Source: Palaemon carinicauda
Lineage: Eukaryota > Arthropoda > Malacostraca > Decapoda > Palaemonidae
Length of the DNA stretch: 64,000 nt
Direction of reading: 5' to 3'
Assembly: GCF_036898095.1 (NCBI RefSeq)
Contig: NC_090730.1
Coordinates: 22,709,666 to 22,773,665, forward strand
In this document: positions 19,725-30,001 of the stretch, piece after piece
Layout: each line of letters begins with the position of its first letter
How positions within the stretch are numbered: position 1 is the first letter of the stretch
The notes under the pieces: generated by a model
What the model saw: only the letters and a program-made list of their open reading frames with translations
What the model was told of the DNA's origin: nothing
The model's database searches: none
Made by a program: the position numbers and the translations under genes

Positions 19725-22700
19725 ATGGGAGACGAAAATTCAGATAGAGTTTCTAGGTTCCTAGAGGAACCGAATGACTTTTTGTTAAGGCAACTCTTCC
19801 CAGCAGAGCTAATTGAAGTGAGCTCACGTGCAGATTATATCCAAAATGCAGGTAGAAAACAACAGATTCTGGAGGCCTCTCTTGGAAATAACAAGACTTT
19901 CGACAGGATAATGGAGCTCATGGGATTAGAACAGTTTCTGCTAATGTTGCCACCAGCCACTCGGCAATATATCGAAGATCGACACATCACTGACCCTGAT
20001 GAGGCTTCTATACTGGCAGATGAGTATACACTGAGGGAAAAGATCAGGGGCTCTTCTGGCTCAAGATGGTGCCATCCTTCATTTCAGCCAAACCAGCCTT
20101 CCAGGCCATTTCGGGGTAATTGGAGCCCCAGGGGGCCGGCACCATCGTATCCTCCATCAGAGAAAGGAGTAGGCGGAAACCCTACACATGGCAGTGCTAA
20201 AAACACTGGAAGTAAGAACAATGGAGCCTACCCTTCGGCTCCCCAAGTAAGACAGTGTTCCTATTGTCACAAACTCGGACATGACGTTAGCTGCTGCTGG
20301 CTCAAAGGAAATTATGGACCAGGGGGAAAGAAGTCCTCTAATCAAAATCACAAGAGGGACGACCGAGCACTTAATGTTAATGAGGTTATGAGAAGACAGA
20401 CATCATGCCAAGGGATGATGAAGAAGAGAGACATGGCCATAAGGCAAGGACAGGACGCCTTCATTCATGCAGGATCTGTGTCTCTGCAGGACCAAGGTAC
20501 CAAGCCTGTACAGATAAGGATTATGCGTGATACTGGAGCTGAGCACAGAGCAGTCTTACCCTTCGATGAATCGTCCACCTTGGGAGAAACTGTCATGGTT
20601 CGCTACATTAAGGGAAGAGAGGAATTGCCCTTATATGCAGTGACTTTAAGTTCTTCTTTTATTTCCGGTACATTTCCAGTTGCTTTGGTGGATGAGGAAC
20701 CCATGCAAGGGGTACAGTTATTGTTAGGAAATGACATAGCTGGACAACGATGTTGCACAGCATCATGTCAAATTCATACTGACAAGAATGAAGGGGAGGT
20801 GAAGATTGAACAAAATGAATATCCAGCATGTGCTATTACCCGTGCTAGTACCACTCAACAGAAAAAGGACAGAGATAATGTTCCTACCGGAGCGCTTGTG
20901 GGTACTTTTCCCCAGATGCTCAGGGGAGTGGTGCAGCCTGGTTTATTATGTTCAGAATACTCGAGGGAGTCGCTCATTGAGGCTCAGAAACAAGACTCAG
21001 AACTTGCAAGGATAAGGGATGAAGCTGGATCCCTGAGCGAACTCGAGGCTGAACCCTCTGGTTACTATTTAAAGGATGATGTCCTAATGCACAAATGGCG
21101 GCCTAAGAAAGTGCCTGCTGATGCTGAATGGACCATTCTATATCAGGTGGTAGTGCCACCACAGTACCGAGAGGAGATTTTAAGGTTGGCTCATGAACAA
21201 CCAATGGGAGGACATTTAGGAGTATGCAAAACGCGTGAGAAAATTTCCCGGGAATTTTATTGGCCAAATTTGAACAGAGGAGTTGCAGAATATTGCCGTA
21301 GTTGTCACTCGTGCCAAGTGATAGGTAAAAAGGATCCAAATCATCGAAAGGCACCATTGCAACCCATCCCAGTGGTGGAAGAACCCTTCTCCAAGATCAT
21401 CATGGATATTGTCGGACCTCTGCCAAAGACAAAGAAGGGCCACACCCATTTGTTGACGCTAATGTGTGCGTCGACGCGCTTCCCTGAAGCGTACCCGTTG
21501 CGGACAGCGACGAGTCCCAATGTGTCGCGGGCTCTGGTACAGTTCGTGACCCCATTCGGGTTACCAAAGGTTATTCAAACTGACAGAGGTAGTGTCTTCA
21601 TGTCGAAAATCTTTGAAGGCACCCTTAAGGAGTTAGGAGTGCAGCACATAATGTCCTCTGCTTATCACCCACAGTCTCAAGGTGCTTTGGAAAGGTTTCA
21701 TGGCACGCTCAAAAATGCATTACGTGCATACTGTGAAGACCAGAAAACACGAGATTGGGACACAGGCGTGCCGTTCTTGTTGTTTGCTATTCGAGATTCA
21801 TGGCAAGAATCTCTGGGGTTTTCCCCCTTCCAGCTGGTCTTTGGACATCAAGTGCGTGGACCTCTCAAACTTTTGAGGGAGATACGGACCCATGAGGAAC
21901 AAAGTACCAATGTGCTAGACTATGTGGTGAAGCTCCGACAACGCTTGCACGAGGTCTGCCAATTGGCTCATGAAGAAATGAAGAAGTCTCAAGAAAAAAT
22001 GAAAGCCTGGTATGACCAAGCAAACAGGACAGAAGCACGACAATTCCAAGTGGGAGATGATGTGCTCATCTTTCTACCTGTGCCTGGTAGTCCCTTAGCG
22101 GCCAAGTACCAGGGGCCATATAAGGTCTTGAAGAAGCTCAGCGAATTGGATTATGTGGTAGGGACACCGGACCGAAGGAAGGAACACCAGGTGTGTCACG
22201 TCAACATGATGAAACCATATGTTGTTCGGAATACCAGTGGTAATGCCACTGCCCAAAGCCCATCACCAGTCACTGTGCCTGTTCATGTATCAGTAATAAG
22301 GAGACAGGTACAGCAAACAGAAGAGGAGGAAGAACAGAACCCTCAAGGTGAAGAAGAGGAGGAAGAACAGGGTACTTCTGGTGAAGAAGAGGAAAAAACC
22401 AGTTTCAAGGGCATGCCACTCGAAGCCCGACTTAAGAATTCGGAGGTTCTCAGAGACTTCAAGACCAAGGTCTCTCATCTAGCTCCCCAGCAGCAAGAGG
22501 ATGTCCAAGCTTTAGTGGAAGAGTACGCAGAGCTGTTTCCTGATGTTCCCAGCCGGACAAATGTAATGGAACATGATGTGGACGTGGGAGATGCACGCCC
22601 AGTCCGTCAACACGCGTACAGAGTATCACCAAAGAAGAGAGAACTGCTTGGGAAAGAAATTGATTACATGCTCGAGCATGGGATTATTAGGAAGAGTTCC

Positions 22701-23855
22701 TCACAGTGGAGTTCACCGTGTGTGTTAGTGGAAAAGCCTGATGGTGGAGTCAGATTCTGTACTGACTATAGGAAGGTGAACAACGTCACAAAGCCAGATT
22801 CTTTTCCCTTGCCACGTATTGATGACTGCGTGGATACCATCGGGAATGCTAGATATATCACCAAGTGTGATTTGTTGAAGGGATATTGGTGTGTTCCGCT
22901 CACTGAGAGAGCCAAAAGGGTTTCAGCTTTTGTAACACCTCAAGGATTATTTGAATATAATGTGATGCCCTTTGGGATGAGAAATGCTCCTGCAACATTC
23001 CAGCGGATGATCAACAGTCTGGTACAGGACATAGAAGGTGTTGCCGCATATATGGATGACATTGTTATCTACAGTGACTCTTGGAAAGAACACCTGAAGA
23101 GACTAAAAGCCCTTTTCCAGAGTTTAGCAGAGGCCAACTTGACAATCAACCTCTCTAAGTGTGACTTTGGACAGGCGACAGTCACTTACTTGGGTCATAT
23201 AGTAGGTCGAGGATCTGTTCGCCCAGTACAGGCAAAGGTTGAGAGCATTCAACAATTTCCAGTCCCGCAAAGCCGCCGAGCATTGCGTCGGTTCTTAGGA
23301 ATGACCGGCTATTACAGAAAGTTCTGTGAGAATTACTCTACCATTGCCTTGCCTCTCACTAATCTTCTCAAGAAGAATAACAAGTATGTTTGGTCTAACC
23401 ATTGTCAAGACGCATTTGACTCCCTTAAGAGGTTGCTAAGTCTATCACCTGTGCTGAAAGCACCAGATTTTGACAGAGAATTTGAAGTAGCAGTAGATGC
23501 CAGTGATCATGGGGCTGGTGCAGTCTTATTGCAGGAAGATGATCAAAACATGAAACACCCTGTGGCATACTTCTCTAAGAAATTTAACCGGCATGAAAAG
23601 AACTATGCCACTGTAGAAAAGGAGCTATTGGCTTTAGTACTTGCCGTAGAACATTTCTCTATTTACCTTCAATCTAATTCATTGCCCACTAACATCTTTA
23701 CAGATCACAATCCCTTAACATTCTTGCATGCAATGAAAAACAAGAACCGCAGACTACTCAAATGGAGTCTACGGCTACAAGAAGTAAATTTGAACATTTT
23801 GCATATTCCAGGGACTCAGAACATTCTAGCAGACTGCCTTTCAAGGATGAATTAG
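19725..23855 (+). CDS. Gmr1-like Gag-PR-INT-RT-RNase H polyprotein (1376 aa, intact)
   Basis: A single uninterrupted ORF. Domains in order: Gag with a SCAN-like stretch (EQFLLMLPPATRQYIEDR, about residues 69-86); a CX2CX4HX4C knuckle (178-191); aspartic protease with DTGA (269-272) and LLGND (333-337); integrase HHCC finger (H490, H497, C527, C530); integrase core D561, D620, E656 with 35 residues between the last two; a GPY/F-type module (QGPYKVLKKL, about 796-805); an acidic linker; RT with CTDYRKVN (1012-1019), MPFGMRNAP and YMDD (1109-1112); RNase H from DASDHGAGAVL (D1258) to ADCLSR. Integrase before RT is Ty1/Copia order, but the RT and integrase are Ty3-like. This combination defines the Gmr1 group, whose Gag is considered ancestral to the SCAN domain. 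There is no frameshift between gag and pol. Confidence 0.92.
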   Translation: MGDENSDRVSRFLEEPNDFLLRQLFPAELIEVSSRADYIQNAGRKQQILEASLGNNKTFDRIMELMGLEQFLLMLPPATRQYIEDRHITDPDEASILADEYTLREKIRGSSGSRWCHPSFQPNQPSRPFRGNWSPRGPAPSYPPSEKGVGGNPTHGSAKNTGSKNNGAYPSAPQVRQCSYCHKLGHDVSCCWLKGNYGPGGKKSSNQNHKRDDRALNVNEVMRRQTSCQGMMKKRDMAIRQGQDAFIHAGSVSLQDQGTKPVQIRIMRDTGAEHRAVLPFDESSTLGETVMVRYIKGREELPLYAVTLSSSFISGTFPVALVDEEPMQGVQLLLGNDIAGQRCCTASCQIHTDKNEGEVKIEQNEYPACAITRASTTQQKKDRDNVPTGALVGTFPQMLRGVVQPGLLCSEYSRESLIEAQKQDSELARIRDEAGSLSELEAEPSGYYLKDDVLMHKWRPKKVPADAEWTILYQVVVPPQYREEILRLAHEQPMGGHLGVCKTREKISREFYWPNLNRGVAEYCRSCHSCQVIGKKDPNHRKAPLQPIPVVEEPFSKIIMDIVGPLPKTKKGHTHLLTLMCASTRFPEAYPLRTATSPNVSRALVQFVTPFGLPKVIQTDRGSVFMSKIFEGTLKELGVQHIMSSAYHPQSQGALERFHGTLKNALRAYCEDQKTRDWDTGVPFLLFAIRDSWQESLGFSPFQLVFGHQVRGPLKLLREIRTHEEQSTNVLDYVVKLRQRLHEVCQLAHEEMKKSQEKMKAWYDQANRTEARQFQVGDDVLIFLPVPGSPLAAKYQGPYKVLKKLSELDYVVGTPDRRKEHQVCHVNMMKPYVVRNTSGNATAQSPSPVTVPVHVSVIRRQVQQTEEEEEQNPQGEEEEEEQGTSGEEEEKTSFKGMPLEARLKNSEVLRDFKTKVSHLAPQQQEDVQALVEEYAELFPDVPSRTNVMEHDVDVGDARPVRQHAYRVSPKKRELLGKEIDYMLEHGIIRKSSSQWSSPCVLVEKPDGGVRFCTDYRKVNNVTKPDSFPLPRIDDCVDTIGNARYITKCDLLKGYWCVPLTERAKRVSAFVTPQGLFEYNVMPFGMRNAPATFQRMINSLVQDIEGVAAYMDDIVIYSDSWKEHLKRLKALFQSLAEANLTINLSKCDFGQATVTYLGHIVGRGSVRPVQAKVESIQQFPVPQSRRALRRFLGMTGYYRKFCENYSTIALPLTNLLKKNNKYVWSNHCQDAFDSLKRLLSLSPVLKAPDFDREFEVAVDASDHGAGAVLLQEDDQNMKHPVAYFSKKFNRHEKNYATVEKELLALVLAVEHFSIYLQSNSLPTNIFTDHNPLTFLHAMKNKNRRLLKWSLRLQEVNLNILHIPGTQNILADCLSRMN

Positions 23856-24036
23856 AGTTAGGGCGTATGAAAGTAGTTTGGGAATAGTTATAACTGTCAT
23901 TTGATTTTTTTTTTAGTTTCTTTTTTTTTGTTTGTTAGTTGTAATTTCACCTTTTTCATGAGAGCCAAGCTGTGAGTTCAGTTACAGATTAGATGGGAGA
24001 CGATTTCCTTTTCATTGAGCAGGAAATCTTTTTTTT

Positions 24037-24047
24037 AAGGGAGGAAG
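24037..24047 (+). promoter_or_regulatory. Polypurine tract
   Basis: AAGGGAGGAAG lies immediately 5' of the 3' LTR after a T-run. It is the expected plus-strand primer of reverse transcription. Confidence 0.8.
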
Positions 24048-24194
24048 TGTGAAGTCCTGTGCTAGGGAGTTCTACCCTCCAAAGGACAACTTAACAGTCA
24101 TAATTCTTTTAGTTTGTTTTTCTTTGTAAAAAGCTTTGCTCTCATGGGTTTCCTCGTCTGTGTAACTTAAGAACAAGCCTCAACTAACAAAGGA
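24048..24194 (+). repeat. 3' LTR of Gmr1-like element
   Basis: 147 bp, starting TGTGAAGTCCTGTGCTAGGG and ending near CTAACAAAGGA. It matches the 5' LTR except for one base and the absent MITE. The next bases (24187-24226) form a hairpin, AAAGGAGGTCT ... AGACCTCCTTT, and an AATAAA occurs at about 24298. The functional LTR could therefore be longer than the shared part. Confidence 0.85.
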
Positions 24195-24226
24195 GGTCTG
24201 GACTGCGTTACATAGACCTCCTTTGC

Positions 24227-25094
24227 TATTAACTTGTCAAGGCGCTTATTTTCTCACCTCTTCCCAGGTCAACCACAAGATATACGCCAGATGTGAGAAT
24301 AAAGGTTCTCATAGACCGGGGCATCGAAGTCCACAAAGAAGAAGACCCCTTGAAAGTTTCAGTACTCTATGAGTAAAATTGTGGCCAGGAAATTGTTCAC
24401 AAACAAAGGCGAAAGCATAACCTCCTCCCAACTTCGTTGGCGGAGGTAATAACGGTAATAATAATGATAGTAATACTTGACTTCCATATATGGAGTTAAA
24501 AGCATGTAAAGAAAGGTGTCCCGATCCTTGATGTATTTTAATTTTTATGGAAAATTGAAGTTTATTTTCTTATTCTTCATTATTTAAAAAGAAACGTATA
24601 TTTATGGGCAACTTTCCAGATCGTTAGATAGATCTTTCACTCATGTCTCAAGGTCTATTCCCATGATCGAGGTATGATTCTGTCTAAATAACGTAACTAA
24701 ATATCCGTTATCTTTCACTTCTATTCTTATCTTGTTTTGAAGAACTTTTCAGTATTTCTCCCCCCCCCCTTCCTTTTCTGATATCACGTTTCTTCGTTCT
24801 CTTCTTGCTTCAATTTTAGTTTTTCTTCGTTTTGCTGTGGAGTATGATATTTCTCCCTAATCATACACACACACTGAAATCAAACGGTTAATAATTAAAA
24901 GAAACTGGATCATCACATTACATCATAAGGTTTAATTGTGTGATAGATATCTGGATCAACTATGAAGTAAAGGCAATATTTGAATAGAAAGTAAACAGTA
25001 ATTCTTTCCATGGATTTATATTCATCTGAATTAGGGGTGGTTAGCGATACATAGGAACTTAGAAGGTCTTTAATGACCATTTTCGAACTGTCCT
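24227..25094. other. Anonymous non-coding DNA
   Basis: AT-rich sequence with homopolymer runs (C run near 24762). No conserved frame or terminal repeat recognised. Confidence 0.5.
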
Positions 25095-25182
25095 GTAAGT
25101 GGATCTCAACATGTGATAAGATAACACTATTCAGTCGTGTAAGTGGATCTCAATATGTGATAAAATAACACTATTCCGTCTA
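25095..25182 (+). repeat. 44-bp direct tandem duplication
   Basis: GTAAGTGGATCTCAACATGT and GTAAGTGGATCTCAATATGT begin two 44-bp units that differ by a few bases. Confidence 0.85.
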
Positions 25183-25803
25183 GAATAAGATTCCTGAGTC
25201 ATACTCAAGGTTATTCTAATCTCTTTGTTTCGTCATATTCTCCAATCACTGGTCTACAGTGGGTAAAATGCCCTTGAAGTGAGTCATTTGCAAGCGACAT
25301 CAAGACGCCGAGACGAGAGTGAGAGTGCTTGAGAAGCGTGATATGTATGATTCAGGTATCAAATACAGAAATTGCAGGTTTGAAGCGGTTTAAACTGCTA
25401 TCATCGACTATTGATATTCGAATGCTTATTTTTGCATAAAAGAAGTAACATTGGACATAATTAGAAGCATATTGATACATTCGTTATTGGTGTTAACAAG
25501 TCACCAGTAAAATACAAAACAGACCACCAAATTCGTAGAATAAAAATTCAGAAATCCAAAGTTCGGGAAAAAACCAACCTTGGGCAGCCTTGTGACGCGA
25601 TGAATGCCTTAGATATATATCTAAGCTTGTTAGTGTTTAAATACATTGCAGCTGTACGGACACTCAAAACCGAGCACACTGTAATAACGGGCTACCAACA
25701 CAAGGCCCTGTGACACATGTAAAGCTGGGGTAACCCATTCACCTATATTGCTCCCAACAGCTGCCATACAAAGTTCTAGTGGGAGTTGACAACCAACACT
25801 TGA

Positions 25804-25854
25804 AGCTTTAAGGCATTTTAAGTAATACATAGAGCTTTAAGGCATTTTAAGTAA
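25804..25854 (+). repeat. 29-bp-period direct repeat
   Basis: AGCTTTAAGGCATTTTAAGT occurs twice, 29 bases apart. Confidence 0.85.
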
Positions 25855-26170
25855 AACATTAGTAAAATTGTGTCCAATCTGGGAATGGGGTATGTGTGGC
25901 GGTTGGTGTCACGTGGTTCTGGGTGGTGCTCAGCCTGCGTGGTATGTTTTGAATTGCAAATAGTGGTTGGCACTCAAACCATAAGCCTCAATCATACATT
26001 CCTATATTTTGCTCCCCGACGGCTCCTGTCAGCCAGAATCACCTTTTTTTTTTTTTTTGCTCTGTTAGGTAAAGTACAGGCTGTATACAGCTGACAACCA
26101 CCAAATAATTGTAATTCTCAGTAGATATACCTTTGACACAGACCATTTGTAGTTATGTATGTGTTTATAA

Positions 26171-26590
26171 TTTATGTAAGCATGTTCCTGTTGTTGGCCA
26201 CATTTTCAGGAACAAAGGTCACAACCACCCCCAAAAATACGTATCTGAGGCCATATGCCTTGTGAATAAGCACGTTTCTGTCCAGTCAAATGGGGCCAAT
26301 GCATTGTACCAAACCCAGTTTGACAAGTCTTGGTATGGCTGCTCACAGCATCCTCATTCCTGGTTCTTGATCAGCATCATGAACAATGTCGTAGAACTCC
26401 TGTGGAAGATGTTAACTTTTGTAAAGTCCCTACTGAGACCTATGAACATCGACAACATGTAATTACGTAAACATGTTCCTGTTGGCGGCCAGTTTTTCAT
26501 GAACATTGGTTACAGCCAAAAACATAATATGAACTCAGGTCGTATGCCTTGTGAATAGGCACGACCCTGTCCAGCCAAACGTTAGAACCA
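26171..26590 (+). repeat. Diverged direct repeat of about 125 bp
   Basis: About 26171-26300 and 26462-26590 share AACATGTTCCTGTTG near the start and ATGCCTTGTGAATA near the end, with many substitutions between. An old duplication with no coding content seen. Confidence 0.65.
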
Positions 26591-27378
26591 ACCTTCCAGT
26601 CCGTATGCAGCCTTTGACAATTCTTTAATAATTTTCTGTAATAAATTCGAGAAAAACAATTATAGATCTATCAGAAATGAATGTCCCAAATAGTTGATTG
26701 ATCAATATAGATGACTCATTTGCACCTATAGTATATATTGTGTATGATGTCTTATCAAACACCTACTGTAAAAGTTTACTTGATAATGCTTCATTCAAAG
26801 TGGGGTAACCATATCTATCCATAATTTGATCATATGTACTATCACATCATCCAATCCATCCTTGGTATCTGTGTTCATAACCCAATTACTATTTGCCACA
26901 TCTACTCTAATACCTGCATGTTAAGTATATGTTAATACTCCTGAGGTCTAACAATTCTGGGAACACTATAAGCACCCCATCTCTTTTAACACCTGAAAAA
27001 ACTCATACCTCCCATCTGCTTGCATCTTGAAAACTCACTGCAGTATAAATACTGATTCTACAGTGTGTTGTGTCATAATCATCATGGTAAAATCCATTCC
27101 TCTCTATGTAACTTGACCTTTACTAGTGTTACCTCAAAGGTTTCCCCCCAGTTACATTTGGGCGTTGAATAGCCTCACAGGCCCATCACCTGGCTGATTT
27201 AATTGACATATTACATACCCCGTTAGTGAGGACTGTTTTCTGCATTTGTCAAAATTATTTTATTGTTTCTGGAAACTCTGTGATATAATTTTGATGTGAT
27301 ATTGGATAAATCCTAAAAGAACGGCTTCTTTTTGGATTTCCATTTACTCTAAATTCTATTTAACTAGCGGCCCTAATC

Positions 27379-27463
27379 ACTAGGCTATTTTCCCTATTGG
27401 AGCCCTTGGGCTTATAGCATCCTGCTTTACCAACTAGGGTTGTAGCTTAGCAATAATTCCTGT
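27379..27463 (+). mobile_element. SINE-like interspersed repeat fragment
   Basis: The core TTTCCCTATTGGAGC ... CAACTAGGGTTGTAGC recurs in reverse orientation at about 61160-61240. Two dispersed, diverged copies in one window indicate an interspersed family. RNA polymerase III boxes are not clearly recognisable. Confidence 0.55.
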
Positions 27464-28513
27464 TATATTAGAGGAAACTGACACCTTATTCTGGTACATT
27501 AGGTTTAATACCAGCCATTGTCACTAATGTGCCATCATCGATATTAGCCTTTACACAAATGGGTTTAATTGTGTCCTTTCTATTGTTTTGGAATTTTCAT
27601 CAGGCCTTTTTCTTTACTTGTTTTATTCTAAGATAACTCTTGGTTATCTTTTCTATCCTGCATCCTTAATCTAAGTTTGCCATCACATATTTCACTTTGT
27701 TTGAATTTTTGTGGCATTGGTGACTCCTGGAGTAACCGCTGGGACAAATATTCCAACAATGTGGAATAGGTAATGGCAAGCCTAACAAAGTTTTTCCATT
27801 ATCAGTGCAGGAGAGAGCAAGAGCTAAAAAAGCATGTATAAAATACACCTGCGTTACACAGCCTCAGGACGGTGTTTTTAGCAGACAAGTAACTGATAAA
27901 ATCAATCTTTTAAGATCGGATCCAGATGGTGGGATGAATGTGACCCTCATCTCAATAACTAATACTTCTTTGAACCATAAGTTGAAGTAAAGAGACGGAT
28001 CATATGTTTGTTACCCAAATCTAAGTGATCGTGCTTAGATTGTGACAACGTAAACCCCATGAAATTCACGAATAGCGTAACACAGTACATAGTTATCTTG
28101 GTCTTACGTGGAGCACACATGTGAAACTTAATCCTTCACTAAAATGAATAGTCCTCCCATTCTGATCTGTAAAAATAATTGAAATCTTATTTAAGAACTT
28201 GATATTTCATACTATATCATGATGTACTGTACTATATATGCCTTTTTTTCCATTATCCATATTGAAGCAGTTCAATTTATATACGAACTTACTAGCAAAC
28301 GGGCTTGGTTGGATAAATTCATAATAAATGTACATATAGTTCACCTTGTAATATGTAGGGTCATACAATTGTTCCATCTTTCAAATTTGATGAAGCTTTG
28401 TCAGCATCACTTCGAAACTCTAATAGGTCTGCAGAATTATGGCTAAATGCTATATGAATAGAAGCAATGTCTGCCACCTTCAATTTCTCTCCCTCCACGT
28501 AGATTATAAAGGG
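27464..28513. other. Anonymous AT-rich DNA
   Basis: No supported gene. A 60-codon frame on the minus strand at 27666-27848 resembles nothing I can name. Confidence 0.45.
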
Positions 28514-30001
28514 TACCTGACACTTGCACGCATTCATGGCACGCACTGGCACGCATTGATGCGCGAACTTGCGTGAACGAGTCGTGAAAATGTCGTGAAC
28601 AGTGCTGGAACTCGCGTGCCAGAGCGTACCAATGCGTGCCATGCGTCCCCAGAACTTTGAAATGTTTAAAGTTTGTGGCACGCATTGGCACGCACAAAAT
28701 AGTCGTGAAATAGTCGTGAACGATGCGCCAACTGGAGTGAACTGGAGTGAAGTGGAGTGAACAGTGCGGGAACTGGCGTGAACTGGAGTGAACGATGCGG
28801 GAAGTGGCGTGAACTTTATAATGAAGAGAAACAAAAAGGAAACGAAAAAATTAATGAAAAGTAAAGAAAAATGAACCTAATAAATTTTTATATTTGCTGT
28901 TTTAATATGAAAAAAAATGATATCTTATTTCAAACTATTTCTATAACTTTATAATGAAGAGAAACAAAAAGGAAACGAAAAAAATAATGAAAAGGAAAGA
29001 AAAATAAACCTAATAAATTTTTATATTTGTTGTTTTAATGTGAAAAAAAAATCATATCTTATTTCAAACTATTTCTATAACTTTATAATGAAGAGAAACA
29101 AAACGGAAACGAAAAAATTAATGAAAATGAAAGAAAAATATAAACCTAATGATTGTTTATATTTGCTGTTTGAATGTAAAAATAAAATGATGTCTTATTT
29201 CATGCACACACTTATTTTCCTCTATTACCAATCAAGAGCCAAAACTTTTGTTTTAAATAAAAATGAACTGAAAAATAAACCCAAGAAATTTTTAAGTTTG
29301 TTGTTTGAATGTAAAAATAAAATGATGTTTTATTTCATCAACATACTTATTCTTCTTTATTACCTTAAAATGAAGAGCAAAACAATTTTTTTTCTGTTTG
29401 CTGTTTTAATGTAAAAATAAAATGATTTCTTATTTCAACATACTTTTTTTCTCTATTACCTTAAAATCAACAGCCTAAAAACTTTTCATGTTTGCTGCTT
29501 TTAATGTTAAAATAAAATGCCTTCTTAATACTTGTACATATTTTATGTCTGCTATTTATATGTAAATCAAATGCTTTCTTATTGAAACAAAAATAAAGGG
29601 CAACAAAAAATGCAAACGAAAAAGATACGTTTCTTCTCCTCAATGCAATGGTGTCTCTTGACAGAAATCATTGTTGTCTCTTCCGAAGCCAATCCAAGAA
29701 TGTCCTCGGGTTGGAGAAGCCCCGTTTTTATATGGAGTGGCCAATTCGTGAACTGGCGTGAACTGGCGTGAACGATGCGGAAACGATGTGGAATGATGCG
29801 CGAACTCGCGTGAACGTGTCGTGAACTTCTCGTGAACTACGCGTGCCAATTCGTGCTATGGCGTGAACGTCGCGTGAACGATGCGCGAACTGGAGTGAAC
29901 TGGTCGTGAACAGTGCTGGAAAAACACCAGTGCGTGCCTCAAAGTGGCACGCACTGGAATGCGTGCCAGTGCGTGGCAAAAATGCGCGCAAGTGTCAGGT
30001 A
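28514..30001. mobile_element. Non-autonomous DNA transposon with repeated subterminal and core repeats
   Basis: Inverted ends TACCTGACACTTGCACGCA (28514) and TGCGCGCAAGTGTCAGGTA (to 30001) match at all but one position. TA at each end may be the target duplication. Each flank (28516-28815, 29744-29999) is built from degenerate 10-12-bp words such as GTGAACTGGAGTGAAC and CGTGAACGATGCG. The AT-rich core (about 28816-29600) is a tandem array of about 130-bp units: three well-conserved copies start ATAATGAAGAGAAAC at about 28819, 28951 and 29084, followed by decaying units marked by AAAATAAAATGAT. No transposase. The superfamily is not determined. Confidence 0.75.

Larger units (their letters stand above)
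18921..24194 (+). mobile_element. Gmr1-type Ty3/Gypsy LTR retrotransposon (integrase upstream of RT)
   Basis: A complete element: 5' LTR (18921-19372, carrying a MITE), tRNA-Pro-like primer site (19384-19403), one open reading frame of 1376 codons, polypurine tract (24037-24047) and 3' LTR (24048-24194). With the MITE removed, both LTRs are 147 bp and differ by one base (TGTGCGAGG against TGTGCTAGG). No target-site duplication is visible. The 5' flank is (TA)n. The LTR's inner boundary is uncertain by several bases because the shared sequence ends in AACAAAGGA rather than a clean CA. Confidence 0.9.

Noticed and set aside
19725..23855. Classification as Ty1/Copia because integrase precedes RT
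   Set aside because: The RT and RNase H motifs, the GPY/F module and the integrase spacing are Ty3-like. The order alone is explained by the Gmr1 group.
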